Source of the DNA: Embleya hyalina
GTDB taxonomy: Bacteria; Actinomycetota; Actinomycetes; Streptomycetales; Streptomycetaceae
Reading direction: 5' to 3'
NCBI RefSeq assembly: GCF_003967355.1
Contig: NZ_BIFH01000016.1
Span: forward strand, 425,904-489,903
Length of the DNA stretch: 64,000 nucleotides
Position 1 is the stretch's first letter. Every line of letters starts with the position of its first letter. Below are positions 52,802-62,113 of the stretch, piece after piece. The position numbers and the translations under genes are program-made. Under the pieces are notes generated by a model that was given only the letters and a program-made list of their open reading frames with translations, had not been told where the DNA came from and ran no database searches.

Positions 52802-53727
52802 GCATGACCCTCGGCCGGCGCAAGGGCCGCCCCGCCCGCCCCCGAACCGGCAACCGCGCGCGGTCGAAGGAGAATCGGGCCGCCGGCCTGTTCCTGCTCC
52901 CCGCGTTCGTCGGCTTCGCCGTCTTCTACCTCTACCCCACCGGTCGCGGCATCTGGATCTCGCTCACCGACTGGAACCTGCTCTCCGACCCGAAGTACGT
53001 CGGCGCCGACAACTACGTCGAGGTGGCCGAGGACCCGCTGTTCTGGAACGCCCTCAAGGTCACCGCGTACTTCGTCTTCATCACCCTCGGCGTACAGGTC
53101 GGCGTCGCCCTCCTGCTCGCCGCGATCATGGTCCGGCTCACCGGATCCGTCGTGGTCCGTGCCCTGCTCCTGGTGCCCTGGCTGGTGCCGAACGTGACCA
53201 TCGGGCTGATCTGGCTGTGGATGCTCGACGCCAACCTCGGCTTCGTGAACCACCTGATGGGCAAGACCGGGAGCGACACGCACGGCTTCTTCGCCTCGCC
53301 GGACGAGGCCCTGCTGAGCGTGTCCGCGGTCAACATCTGGGCGGGCACCGGATACGTGGCACTGCTCCTGTACGCCGGGATGTTGCAGATCCCGGGCGAG
53401 CTGTACGAATCCGCGTCCCTGGACGGCGCGGGCGAGATCCGGATGTTCTTCACGATCACCCTGCCGCTGCTGCGGCCGATCCTCGCCCTGGTGATGGTGG
53501 TCTCGGTGATCGGCTCGTTCCAGATCTTCGACACGATCGCGGTGACCACCAAGGGCGGCCCGGTCGACGCCACCCGCGTCGCCTACTACTACATCTACCA
53601 GGAGGCGTTCACCCACTTCCGCATGGGCTACGCCGCCGCGATGGCGCTGTGCCTGGTGGTCGTGCTCGGCGGACTGACCTACCTCCAGATGCGCCTGCTG
53701 CGCGCATCCACCTCCGACCTGGCCTGA
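52798..53727 (+). CDS. Sugar ABC transporter permease 1 (MalF-like)
   Basis: A 309-residue membrane protein with six predicted helices, beginning ENRAAGLFLLPAFVGFAVFYLYPTGRGIWISLTDWNLLSDP, typical of carbohydrate-uptake (CUT1) permeases. The EAA loop that contacts the ATPase reads ELYESASLDGAGEIRMFFTITLPLLRPIL. It pairs with the next permease. No ATPase gene is present, so a shared MsiK-like ATPase elsewhere is likely, as in many streptomycete CUT1 systems. Confidence 0.94.
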   Translation: MSMTLGRRKGRPARPRTGNRARSKENRAAGLFLLPAFVGFAVFYLYPTGRGIWISLTDWNLLSDPKYVGADNYVEVAEDPLFWNALKVTAYFVFITLGVQVGVALLLAAIMVRLTGSVVVRALLLVPWLVPNVTIGLIWLWMLDANLGFVNHLMGKTGSDTHGFFASPDEALLSVSAVNIWAGTGYVALLLYAGMLQIPGELYESASLDGAGEIRMFFTITLPLLRPILALVMVVSVIGSFQIFDTIAVTTKGGPVDATRVAYYYIYQEAFTHFRMGYAAAMALCLVVVLGGLTYLQMRLLRASTSDLA

Positions 53728-53737
53728 GGGGTCGACC

Positions 53738-54700
53738 ATGTCCACATCCATCCAGGCCCGACCGACCACCCGGGCCACACCCGCGAAGCCGGCGGCCGGT
53801 GCGAGCGAACGCCGCTCGTCGCGAAGGAAGTTCAGCCTCGGACGGGTACTGGCCTGGCTGGTGCTCGGCGTCTCGCTGCTGATCACCCTCTTCCCCTTCT
53901 ATTGGATGTTGCGCACCGCGCTGACCGACGGCAACCACCTCTACTCCGACAGCACCTCGCTGTGGCCCGAGAACTTCACCTTCGCCAACTTCAAGCGGGT
54001 GCTCGGGCTCGCGTCGGACGAGGAGAGCCGCGCGGCCGGCGGATCGGGCGCCGACCTCGACTTCCTGCTGTACACCCGGAACTCGATCGTCTACACCACG
54101 GCGATCGTGGTCGGGCAGACCCTCTCCTGCGCGATGGCCGGCTACGCGCTCGCCCGACTGCGTTTCCGCGGGCGCGAGTTCGCCTTCGCCGTGGTCGTGG
54201 GCGCGCTGATGGTGCCGCCGATCTTCACGCTGCTGCCCAACTTCGTGATGGTCAAGGACCTGGGCATGCTGAACAGCTTCGCCGGCATGGTCGCGCCGAC
54301 GCTGCTGATGACCCCGTTCACGGTGTTCTTCCTGCGCCAGTTCTTCATGTCGATCCCGCGCGAGATCGAGGAGGCGGCGATGCTGGACGGCGCCGGCCAC
54401 TGGCGGATCTTCTGGCGGGTGGTGCTGCCGATGAGCAAGGGCCCGATCCTGACCATCGCGCTGACCACCGCGGTGTGGGCGTGGAAGGACTACCTGTGGC
54501 CGCTGTTGGTCGGCAACGAGCCGGACAACCGGGTACTGACCACCGGCATCGGCGTGTTCCTCCAGCAGTCGCCCAACGCCCGTCCCGACTGGACCGGCCT
54601 GATGGCCGCATCCACGCTCTCGGTCGTGCCGATGCTGATCCTGCTGGTGGTCTTCGGTCGACGGATCGTCAACGGCCTCGATTTCACCGGCCTCAAGTGA
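53738..54700 (+). CDS. Sugar ABC transporter permease 2 (MalG-like)
   Basis: A 320-residue CUT1 permease. A helical segment (LAWLVLGVSLLITLFPFYWMLRTALTDG) starts the membrane part; the EAA loop is EIEEAAMLDGAGHWRIFWRVVLPMSKGPIL, and the protein ends FGRRIVNGLDFTGLK as usual for this family. The N-terminal 35 residues are an Arg/Ala-rich cytoplasmic tail. It forms the heterodimeric channel with permease 1, 10 bp upstream. Confidence 0.94.
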   Translation: MSTSIQARPTTRATPAKPAAGASERRSSRRKFSLGRVLAWLVLGVSLLITLFPFYWMLRTALTDGNHLYSDSTSLWPENFTFANFKRVLGLASDEESRAAGGSGADLDFLLYTRNSIVYTTAIVVGQTLSCAMAGYALARLRFRGREFAFAVVVGALMVPPIFTLLPNFVMVKDLGMLNSFAGMVAPTLLMTPFTVFFLRQFFMSIPREIEEAAMLDGAGHWRIFWRVVLPMSKGPILTIALTTAVWAWKDYLWPLLVGNEPDNRVLTTGIGVFLQQSPNARPDWTGLMAASTLSVVPMLILLVVFGRRIVNGLDFTGLK

Positions 54701-54730
54701 CCCCCTGAGTCCTACTCCGAGGAGATCCCC

Positions 54731-56104
54731 ATGTCCCGTCCCGTGATCCGCCGTTCGCTGAGATCGCCCGCCGTCCGTATGTCCGCCGTGGTCGCCGGTG
54801 TGGTGCTCGTCGCCGCCGGGTGTGGTTCCGGCGGCTCCTCGGGCGGCGGCGGTGGGGGCTCGGTGAAGCTGAAGTATTCGCTGTGGGACGACAACCAGCT
54901 TCCGCAGTACAAGAAGTGCGCGGAGGCCTTCCACGCCAAGAACCCGAAGATCACCGTCGAGGTGACCCAGACCGCGTGGGCGCAGTACTGGCAGAACCTG
55001 ACCACGCAGGTCGTCTCCGGGACCGCGCCGGACGTGTTCACCAACTCCGTCCTGTACTTCCCGCAGTTCCAGAAGAACAACCAGATCCTGGACCTCACGT
55101 CCTACATCCGGCGCGACGCGGTGGATCTGCAGCAGTACCAGGCCAACCTGGCCGACGTGTGGACACGTGACGGCAAGCGCTACGGCCTGCCCAAGGACTG
55201 GGGCACCATGGGTGTCGCGTACAACAAGGAGATGGCGCAGCGCGCCCGACTCACCCCGCAGGCACTGGATGCCTGGAACTGGAACCCGGTCGACGGTGGC
55301 GACTTCGGCCGCGCGGTGGCCGCGATGACCGTCGACGAGAACGGCCGCACCGGTCTGGAGCCGGGCTTCGACAAGAACAAGGTCAAGACCTACGGTCTGG
55401 CCATCGCCTACGAGGGCGGCGCCGTCGGCCAGGACTCCTGGGGCCCGTTCGCGGTCTCCAACGGCTTCCAGTACGTGGACAGGAACCCGTTCGGCACCAA
55501 GTACAACTACACCGACCCCAGGCTCACGCAGACCCTCGACTGGTTCGCGGGGCTGATCAGGAAGGGGTACATGCCGGCGTACGACAAGCAGTCGACGGTC
55601 GGCGCCGACGGGCTGCTCCAGTCCGGCAAGGCCGCGATGACCATCGCCGGTTCGTGGATGGCCAAGACCTACACGGCCGACGGCAAGGTCGCCTTCGCCG
55701 GCATGCCGACCGGCCCCACCGGGCGCAAGACGCCGATCAACGGCCTGTCCGACGCCGTGTACGCCAACGGCAGGCACAAGGAAGAGGCCTGGCAGTGGGT
55801 GAAGTTCCTGGCCTCCACCGAGTGCCAGGACATCGTCGCGGGGGAGGCGGTGGTCTTCCCGGCGATCACCACGTCCTCCGCCAGGGCCGAGGCCGCGCAG
55901 CAGGCCGCGGGCCGCGACATGCGGATCTTCACCCAGCCGGTGGCAACCCCCGGCGAGACCTTCGTACTTCCGGTCACCGACCAGGGCGACCGGATCCTGG
56001 ACATCGTGCAGAGTGCCGTCGACCGGGTCTGGCTCGGCCAGACCGACGCCAAGTCCGCGCTCGGTCAGGCGAACAGCGATGTCAACGCCCTACTGAAGAA
56101 GTGA
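54731..56104 (+). CDS. Extracellular sugar-binding lipoprotein (CUT1)
   Basis: A 457-residue solute-binding protein. Lipobox VAAGC gives lipidated Cys31, followed by a Gly/Ser spacer. The substrate-binding fold includes LKYSLWDDNQLPQYKKCAEAFHAKNPKITVEV and GTAPDVFTNSVLYFPQFQKNNQILDLTSYI, and later AAMTIAGSWMAKTYTADGKVAFAGMPTGPTGRKTPINGLSDAVYA. It captures oligosaccharides at the cell surface for the two permeases. The aromatic and polar residues lining such pockets cannot be interpreted for specificity by eye. Confidence 0.94.
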   Translation: MSRPVIRRSLRSPAVRMSAVVAGVVLVAAGCGSGGSSGGGGGGSVKLKYSLWDDNQLPQYKKCAEAFHAKNPKITVEVTQTAWAQYWQNLTTQVVSGTAPDVFTNSVLYFPQFQKNNQILDLTSYIRRDAVDLQQYQANLADVWTRDGKRYGLPKDWGTMGVAYNKEMAQRARLTPQALDAWNWNPVDGGDFGRAVAAMTVDENGRTGLEPGFDKNKVKTYGLAIAYEGGAVGQDSWGPFAVSNGFQYVDRNPFGTKYNYTDPRLTQTLDWFAGLIRKGYMPAYDKQSTVGADGLLQSGKAAMTIAGSWMAKTYTADGKVAFAGMPTGPTGRKTPINGLSDAVYANGRHKEEAWQWVKFLASTECQDIVAGEAVVFPAITTSSARAEAAQQAAGRDMRIFTQPVATPGETFVLPVTDQGDRILDIVQSAVDRVWLGQTDAKSALGQANSDVNALLKK

Positions 56105-56145
56105 GCCACCGTCCCATCCGGAAGGCCATTCCAGAAGGAGTACGC

Positions 56146-58038
56146 ATGCGCACGGATTCTCGTGCCCGCTCGTGGAGAGCGCGCACTGCCGCGGCGGGAA
56201 CCGCCGCCGCCGCACTGCTCGGCGGGTCGCTGATCGCGACCGCGCCGGCCGCCCACGCCGACCCCGGCCCGGGCATCAACCAACAGGTCGGTGTACCGGC
56301 CTACTTCCACCCGGGCGTCCCGTCCGGCGGGACGGCCTGGGCCACCCTCGCCAGTGGTACGGGCACCCCGGGGCTGACCGTCGTGAACATCGCCAACGGG
56401 CCGAACTTCGAGGAGAACGCGCCCAACGAGACGTTCAAGTCCGCGATCCGGCAGGTGCGTCAGGCGGGCGGCAGGGTGATCGCCTACGTGGACACCGGCT
56501 ACTTCGGCACCAATACCATCGGTGCCCCGAAGACGACCCGGCTCGGCGACACGAGCATCGCGGCGTGGCGGATCCAGATCCAGCACGACGTGGACAAGTG
56601 GTACCGGCTCTACGGTCCCGAGATCGACGGCATCTTCTTCGACCAGGGCCAGAACAGCTGCGGCCCGAACGGGACGAACGCGTACGCCGACGAGTATCGG
56701 GCGCTGACCGCGTACACCAAGCGCAACCACCCGGGCGCACTGGTGGTGGACAATCCCGGCATCGACATCCCGCAGTGCTACGAGAACGTGGCCGACATCC
56801 AGGTCACCTTCGAGGGCAGCTACACCGACTACCAGGCGTTCACCCCGCCGCAGTGGGAACTCGACGCCGACCCGGCCAAGTTCTGGCACCTGATCTACGA
56901 GACCACCGAGGCGCAGCTGCCGTCGGCGGTGGCGCAGAGCAAGCAGAAGAACGCCGGCACGGTCTACGTCACCCCGGACCACCTCGACCCCAACCCGTGG
57001 GACAGCCTTCCGGACACCTCCTACTGGTCGACGGAACTGGCCGCGGCCAAGGTCGCCCCGACCGCCGCTCCGGCGACGCCGGCGCAGCCCGCGGCCGGCA
57101 CCGTCTCGGCCACGTCGGTACAGCTGAGCTGGCCGAACTCGGGCCCGAGCACGGTGGCCGGCTACGACGTCTACCGGGACGGTGTCCCGATCGGTTCGGT
57201 GCCGCACCGCACCACCGGCACCTCGCAGTTCACCGCGACGGACCTGAACCCGTCGACGGCCTACGCGTTCACGGTTCGCGCCCGCAACGACGCGGGGGTG
57301 TTGTCGGCCGCGAGCCCGGCGCGCGGTGTCACCACCTCGGCGGCGGGCGCCAACCCGCCGGGGGTGCCCGGGTCCTTCACCGGCGCCACCGCGGGCCCCA
57401 CCTCGGTGCAGCTGTCCTGGACGGCGTCGACGCCGGGTTCGGCCGCCGTCGAGGCGTACGACATCTACCAGGACAACGCTCGGATGGCGACGGTGCCGGC
57501 GAGCCAGACCTCGGCGCGGCTCGGTGACCTGACGCCCGGTACGACCCACACGTTCGACGTGGTCGCCCGGGATGTCACCGGTCGGGTGTCGGCGCACACC
57601 GCGCAGGTCTCGCTGACCCCGCCGCCGCCGGTGGGCGGGCCGATCGTGGACGTCTCGGCGACCCTGACGGCCACCCAGGCCGAGTACAAGGCGACCTACC
57701 AACTGCCGTTCGGCACGCACCGGGTCTTCATCGACGCGGACAACAACGCGAACACCGGATACGTCACGGGCCCGGTGTACCCGGGCGTCGGGGCCGACTT
57801 CATGCTCGAGAACGGCTTCCTGTACCGGGCCACCAAGAACGGCGCGGACTGGACCGGGATGTGGCAGACGGTGTCGCTGACGCCGTCGCCGCTGGTCTCC
57901 GGCACCAACGACCAGTTCGTGTGGCGGATTCCGACCTCGGTGTTCGGCACCCTGAACGGGGGCACGCAAAAGCTGGCCATCCAGGGCGGCGAGCCGAGTA
58001 CCTGGGCGGCCGCCTACCTGACCATCGTCCAGCAGTAA
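56146..58038 (+). CDS. Secreted spherulin-4-like (GH135-type) glycosidase with two FnIII modules
   Basis: A 630-residue exported protein with a signal peptide to about residue 38 (AHA|DP). A spherulation-specific family 4 domain (about 46-305) contains VGVPAYFHPG, VIAYVDTGYFGT and IDGIFFDQ with acidic Asp161 and Asp166. FnIII modules occupy about 312-398 and 405-495, and a beta-rich C-terminal domain about 500-630. Fungal relatives (Sph3, GH135) cut alpha-1,4-linked galactosamine in galactosaminogalactan. It lies in line with the ABC importer, so it could generate the imported oligosaccharide; this link is inference. AGAAGGAG precedes the ATG by about 5 nt. Confidence 0.85.
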   Translation: MRTDSRARSWRARTAAAGTAAAALLGGSLIATAPAAHADPGPGINQQVGVPAYFHPGVPSGGTAWATLASGTGTPGLTVVNIANGPNFEENAPNETFKSAIRQVRQAGGRVIAYVDTGYFGTNTIGAPKTTRLGDTSIAAWRIQIQHDVDKWYRLYGPEIDGIFFDQGQNSCGPNGTNAYADEYRALTAYTKRNHPGALVVDNPGIDIPQCYENVADIQVTFEGSYTDYQAFTPPQWELDADPAKFWHLIYETTEAQLPSAVAQSKQKNAGTVYVTPDHLDPNPWDSLPDTSYWSTELAAAKVAPTAAPATPAQPAAGTVSATSVQLSWPNSGPSTVAGYDVYRDGVPIGSVPHRTTGTSQFTATDLNPSTAYAFTVRARNDAGVLSAASPARGVTTSAAGANPPGVPGSFTGATAGPTSVQLSWTASTPGSAAVEAYDIYQDNARMATVPASQTSARLGDLTPGTTHTFDVVARDVTGRVSAHTAQVSLTPPPPVGGPIVDVSATLTATQAEYKATYQLPFGTHRVFIDADNNANTGYVTGPVYPGVGADFMLENGFLYRATKNGADWTGMWQTVSLTPSPLVSGTNDQFVWRIPTSVFGTLNGGTQKLAIQGGEPSTWAAAYLTIVQQ

Positions 58039-58048
58039 CCCCATGAAC

Positions 58049-58166
58049 GGGCATCCCGGCCGCCGTCCTCGGTCGGGATGCCCTCCACCGAACGGCGTGG
58101 CGACCGTGTCGCCACGCCGCGAACCGCCCGCCCCGTCCCCGCCCCGATTCGGGGACGGGGCGGGCG
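58049..58166. terminator. Three consecutive hairpins after the operon
   Basis: Three perfect stems follow the spherulin gene: 10 bp (58049-58058 with 58074-58083), 11 bp (58094-58104 with 58108-58118) and 17 bp (58125-58141 with 58150-58166, loop CCCCGATT). The last can also serve the convergent aldo/keto reductase. Together they are a strong stop for a long transcript. Confidence 0.7.
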
Positions 58167-58173
58167 TCGTGTG

Positions 58174-59049
58174 TCACAGGCCGATGGCGGACAACGTCTC
58201 GAAGTCGTCGTCGGTGAGCCGGACCCGGGCCGCCTCGGTGTTCTCCTCCAGGTGCGCCACGCTCGACGTGCCGGGGATCGGGAGCATCACCGGCGAGCGA
58301 CGCAGCAGCCAGGCCAGCGCCAGCTGCGCGGGGGCCGCCTCCCGTTCCTTCGCGAGGGTGTCCAACGGCCCGCCCGGGCGGGCGAGTTGCCCGGTGGCGA
58401 TGGGATGCCACGGGATGAAGGCGATGCCCTCCGCCGTGGCGTAGTCGAGTACGGACTCGGCCCTGCGGTCGACCAGGTTGTACTGGTTCTGCACGGAGAC
58501 GATCTCGACGATCTCGCGTGCCTCGCGCAGTTGCGCGACGGTGACCTCGGACAGGCCGATGTGCCGGATCTTGCCCTCCTCGCGCAGCCGGGCCAGTTCG
58601 CCGAGCTGGTCCGCGAGCGGGACCCGCGGGTCGATCCGGTGCAGCTGGTAGAGGTCGATCCGGTCCAGACCCAGGTGGCGCAGGCTCAGTTCGGTCTGCT
58701 GGCGCAGGTATTCGGGCCGGCCCAACGCGTGCCACTCGCCCGGACCGGTGCGGGCGAAGCCGCCCTTGGTGGCGATCACCACGTCGTCGGCGTACGGGTG
58801 CAGGGCCTCGCGGATCAACTGTTCGCTGACGAACGGGCCGTACGAGTCGGCGGTGTCGATGAGGGTCACCCCCAGTTCGACGGCGCGTCGCAACACCCGG
58901 ATCGCCTCCGGGCGGTCCTTCGGCTCGCCCCAGACACCGGTCCCGGTGAGCTGCATGGCACCGAATCCGAGCCGACGCACCGGCAGGTCGCCGCCGATCG
59001 GGAAGACACCGGACGCCTGGGCGGGGCCGGACGCGGACGAGACGGTCAT
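58174..59049 (-). CDS. Aldo/keto reductase
   Basis: A 291-residue NADPH-dependent oxidoreductase with intact tetrad regions: [14 protein letters not shown] (Asp and Tyr), [11 protein letters not shown] (Lys) and [17 protein letters not shown] (His). The C-terminal [21 protein letters not shown] binds cofactor phosphate. It belongs to the AKR11/YajO-like group. The start MTVSSASG at 59049 has GGAGAA about 6 nt upstream; the frame continues to 59112 without support. It is separated from the sugar operon by terminators, so functional linkage is not implied. Confidence 0.9.
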   Translation of the reverse strand: MTVSSASGPAQASGVFPIGGDLPVRRLGFGAMQLTGTGVWGEPKDRPEAIRVLRRAVELGVTLIDTADSYGPFVSEQLIREALHPYADDVVIATKGGFARTGPGEWHALGRPEYLRQQTELSLRHLGLDRIDLYQLHRIDPRVPLADQLGELARLREEGKIRHIGLSEVTVAQLREAREIVEIVSVQNQYNLVDRRAESVLDYATAEGIAFIPWHPIATGQLARPGGPLDTLAKEREAAPAQLALAWLLRRSPVMLPIPGTSSVAHLEENTEAARVRLTDDDFETLSAIGL

Positions 59050-59300
59050 GGGTTCTCCGTAGGGGTCGGGCGGCCCGACGGGCCGGACGGCACGGACGAG
59101 GTCGAGGCCCATTCTGCCCCCATGAACCGCCCGGACGGCGATGACCTGCGATCACGGCTGCCCGCGCGCGGCTCGGATGTCCATCCACGAGGTGACCAAG
59201 TCGGGGCACGCACTTGTACACAACGACACATTCGCCGCGGGCCGGCGCTGCCTAGTGTGTGGCACTCGTCGAGGCACCGGATCCACGGATGGAGCGATTC

Positions 59301-60575
59301 ATGGTCTGGCTGGTACAGGACTATCGCGAGGAGGACCTCGCGGCGGTGGTGCACCTGATCGACACCACGACCGGGCTCGGTCAGGAGTCGGTGTTCTCGC
59401 TGTCGGAGTGCATCCACGCACTGGCCTCGCGCCAACCGGCGGTGGTGGCCCGGCGCGACGGCGCGGTGGTCGGCGCGGCGCTGGCCACGGTGTCCGAGGG
59501 ACGGGCCTGGGTGATGCGGATCGCCATCTCGCCCGGCGCGCGCGGCCTGGGTCTGACCAGCACGCTGCTGCTCGCCCTGGAGCGCCGACTGGTCGAGGAG
59601 CGGGTGCGGCGGATCGCGTACGTGCTGCCCGAGGAGGACTCGCGCGAGCTGGGGCTGCGCAACGCCGGCTACGAACGGCGGCCAGCGGTGGCCTACTTCG
59701 AGAAGGTCGAGCCGGTCGACGACCACGCCGCGGAGACCCTGGACCGGCTCGGCGGGCGCATGTTGCCGGGCGACCTGTGGTCGAAGGTGGCCGGCATGGA
59801 GGTGGAGAAGAACCTGATCGAGCGGCGTGTGGTGCTCCCGCTCGCCGATCCGGGGCGAGCGCTGCGGCACGGGGTCGAACCGCCGCGCGCCATCGCCCTG
59901 TTCGGGCCGCCGGGGACCGGCAAGACCACCTTCGCGCGGGCCATCGCCTCCCGGCTCGGCTGGCCGTTCGTGGAACTGCTGCCCTCGCGTCTGGCCGACG
60001 GCGGCAACCTCGCCGCGGCGTTGCGCGAGGCGTTCGGGCGGCTGGCCCGACTGGAGCGGATCGTGGTGTTCATCGACGAGGTCGAGGAGATCGCGCCGAT
60101 CCGGCACGCCCGACCCGGCGCCGGGCACGCGGTGACCAACGAACTGCTCAAGCTGATCCCGGCGTTCCGCGAACACGGTGATCGGCTGCTGGTCTGCGCG
60201 ACCAACTCGGTGCGCTCGCTCGACCCGGCGTTCCTGCGGCCCGGCCGGTTCGACTACATCATCCCGGTGGGCACCCCGGACGCGGACGCCCGCCGGGCGA
60301 TGTGGACCCACCACGCCTCGGCCCGGCCGGACGTGGACCTGGACGCGCTGGTGGCGGCGAGCGACCTGCTCACCCCGGCCGACATCGGGCACGCGGCGCG
60401 GATCGCGGCCCAGGCGTCCTTCGAGCGCGACCTGTTCGACGGCGCCGTCGGCGCGGACGGCCCGGGCGCGCAGACCCGCGACTACCTGGACGCGCTCGCC
60501 CAGTCCCGCCCCACGGTGACCGCGAGCATGGTCGAACTCTTCGAGGAGGACATCACCACCCACGCGCGGGTGTGA
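59301..60575 (+). CDS. GNAT acetyltransferase-like domain fused to AAA+ ATPase
   Basis: A 424-residue protein with an unusual architecture. Residues 1-137 read as a GNAT fold: YREEDLAAVVHLI, AVVARRDGAVVGAALATV and the acetyl-CoA loop VMRIAISPGARGLGLTSTLLLALERRL. Residues about 165-415 form an AAA+ module: Walker A FGPPGTGKTT (201-210), Walker B VVFIDE (255-260), sensor-1 N302 and RPGRFD (313-318) with the arginine-finger region. The AAA part resembles FtsH/CDC48-type ATPases. ATG 59301 is preferred over 59289 because GGAG is about 7 nt upstream. Substrate and partner are unknown. Confidence 0.85.
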   Translation: MVWLVQDYREEDLAAVVHLIDTTTGLGQESVFSLSECIHALASRQPAVVARRDGAVVGAALATVSEGRAWVMRIAISPGARGLGLTSTLLLALERRLVEERVRRIAYVLPEEDSRELGLRNAGYERRPAVAYFEKVEPVDDHAAETLDRLGGRMLPGDLWSKVAGMEVEKNLIERRVVLPLADPGRALRHGVEPPRAIALFGPPGTGKTTFARAIASRLGWPFVELLPSRLADGGNLAAALREAFGRLARLERIVVFIDEVEEIAPIRHARPGAGHAVTNELLKLIPAFREHGDRLLVCATNSVRSLDPAFLRPGRFDYIIPVGTPDADARRAMWTHHASARPDVDLDALVAASDLLTPADIGHAARIAAQASFERDLFDGAVGADGPGAQTRDYLDALAQSRPTVTASMVELFEEDITTHARV

Positions 60576-60776
60576 CCCGAACGCCGGCCGGCGGGTTCGA
60601 CCACGACCCGGGCCGCGGTGGTCGGCCCGGTCACCCGCTCGCGGGTGACCACCTCGTCGCCGTGCACCACGGCGGGCACCCGCCGGCCGTCCTCGACCCC
60701 GGCGCGACCGGGTGATCGCGGTCCCCGACCACCGCGGTCCCGGGCGTGGTCCCGACGAGCCTCGGCGTTCCCGGCC

Positions 60777-60806
60777 TTGACGTGCTCTCGGTGGTGGACG
60801 TACGTT
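60777..60806 (+). promoter_or_regulatory. Rhamnose operon promoter
   Basis: TTGACG (60777-60782) and TACGTT (60801-60806), 18 bp apart, resemble a -35/-10 pair ending 13 bp before the LacI-type palindrome. Confidence 0.5.
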
Positions 60807-60819
60807 CCCTTCCAGCGAT

Positions 60820-60831
60820 TGAAACGTTTCA
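60820..60831. promoter_or_regulatory. LacI-type operator before rhaI
   Basis: TGAAACGTTTCA is a perfect 12-bp palindrome with the central CG typical of LacI-family sites, 21 bp before the rhaI start and just downstream of the promoter. Binding would block initiation until rhamnose or a derivative is present. The regulator gene is not in this window. Confidence 0.7.
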
Positions 60832-60852
60832 TTTTTGGTGTCAGGAGTCCCC

Positions 60853-62019
60853 ATGCAGGACATCGAGGCGGTGCGGGCAGCCCTGCGCGCCCAGCGGATC
60901 GAGACGCCCTCGTGGGCCTACGGCAATTCCGGTACACGCTTCAAGGTGTTCGCCCAGGAGGGCGTCCCGCGCGATCCGTACGAGAAGATCGCGGACGCGG
61001 CCCGGGTGCACGCCCTCACCGGCGTGGCACCGCTCGTGTCCCTGCACATCCCCTGGGACCGGGTCGACGACTACGCGCACCTGGCCGCCCACGCCCACGA
61101 CCACGGGGTGCGGATCGGCGCGATCAACGCCAACGTCTTCCAGGACGACGCCTACCGCCTGGGCAGCGTGACCAACCCCGACGCCCGGGTGCGCCGCAAG
61201 GCCGTGCACCACCTGCTCGCCTGTGTGGACGTACTGGACGCCACCGGATCGCGCGACCTGAAGCTCTGGTTCGCCGACGGCACCAACTACCCGGGCCAGG
61301 GCGACATCGCCACCCGACAGGCCTACCTCGCCGAGGCGTTGGCCGAGGTGTACGCGCGCCTCTCCGCCGACCAGCGCATCCTGCTCGAGTACAAGCTCTT
61401 CGAGCCCGCCTTCTACATGACCGACGTCCCGGACTGGGGCACCGCCTACGCGCACGGCCTCGAACTCGGGCCCCGAGCCGTGGTCTGCGTGGACACCGGA
61501 CACCACGCGCCGGGCACCAACATCGAGTTCATCGTCGCGTTCCTGCTGAGCCGGGGCCGGCTCGGCGCGTTCGACTTCAACTCGCGCTTCTACGCCGACG
61601 ACGACCTCATGGTGGGCGCCGCCGACCCGTTCCAGCTCTTCCGGATCATGCACGAGGTGGTGCGCGGCGGCGGCCTCGACCCGGCGGCGGGGGTGAACTT
61701 CATGCTCGACCAGTGCCACAACATCGAGCCGAAGATCCCCGCCCAGATCCGCTCGGTCGCCAACGTCCAGGAGGCCACCGCCAAGGCGCTCCTCGTGGAC
61801 GCCGAGGAGTTGGCCGCCGCCCAGCAGGCGGGCGACGTACTCGCCGCCAACGCCGTACTGATGGACGCCTACGCGACCGACGTCCGGCCGCTGCTCCGGG
61901 AGTTGCGCGAGGAGCAGGGCCTTGCGCCCGACCCGGTGGCCGCCTACCACGCGTCCGGCTACGCGGAGCGGATCCGCGCCGAGCGCGTCGGGGGTACACA
62001 GGCCGGCTGGGGCGCCTGA
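60853..62019 (+). CDS. rhaI: L-rhamnose isomerase (RhaI type)
   Basis: A 388-residue TIM-barrel isomerase of the Pseudomonas/actinomycete RhaI type rather than RhaA. Metal- and substrate-binding segments include ILLEYKLFEPAFYMTDVPDWGTAY, AVVCVDTGHHAPGTNIEF, GAFDFNSRFYADDDLMVGA, and the N-terminal SWAYGNSGTRFKVFAQEG. It converts L-rhamnose to L-rhamnulose in the cytoplasm. AGGAG lies about 7 nt before ATG 60853. It is followed by the aldolase/dehydrogenase fusion; the kinase expected between the two steps must lie downstream or elsewhere. Confidence 0.92.
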   Translation: MQDIEAVRAALRAQRIETPSWAYGNSGTRFKVFAQEGVPRDPYEKIADAARVHALTGVAPLVSLHIPWDRVDDYAHLAAHAHDHGVRIGAINANVFQDDAYRLGSVTNPDARVRRKAVHHLLACVDVLDATGSRDLKLWFADGTNYPGQGDIATRQAYLAEALAEVYARLSADQRILLEYKLFEPAFYMTDVPDWGTAYAHGLELGPRAVVCVDTGHHAPGTNIEFIVAFLLSRGRLGAFDFNSRFYADDDLMVGAADPFQLFRIMHEVVRGGGLDPAAGVNFMLDQCHNIEPKIPAQIRSVANVQEATAKALLVDAEELAAAQQAGDVLAANAVLMDAYATDVRPLLRELREEQGLAPDPVAAYHASGYAERIRAERVGGTQAGWGA

Positions 62020-62113
62020 TCCCCTTCGGGCCCGGCCGACCCACCCGCTCGGCCGTCCGTTCCATCCCGTCACGCCCCCGTCCCGACCCCTCCAGGCACG
62101 AGGAGACCCGCCG

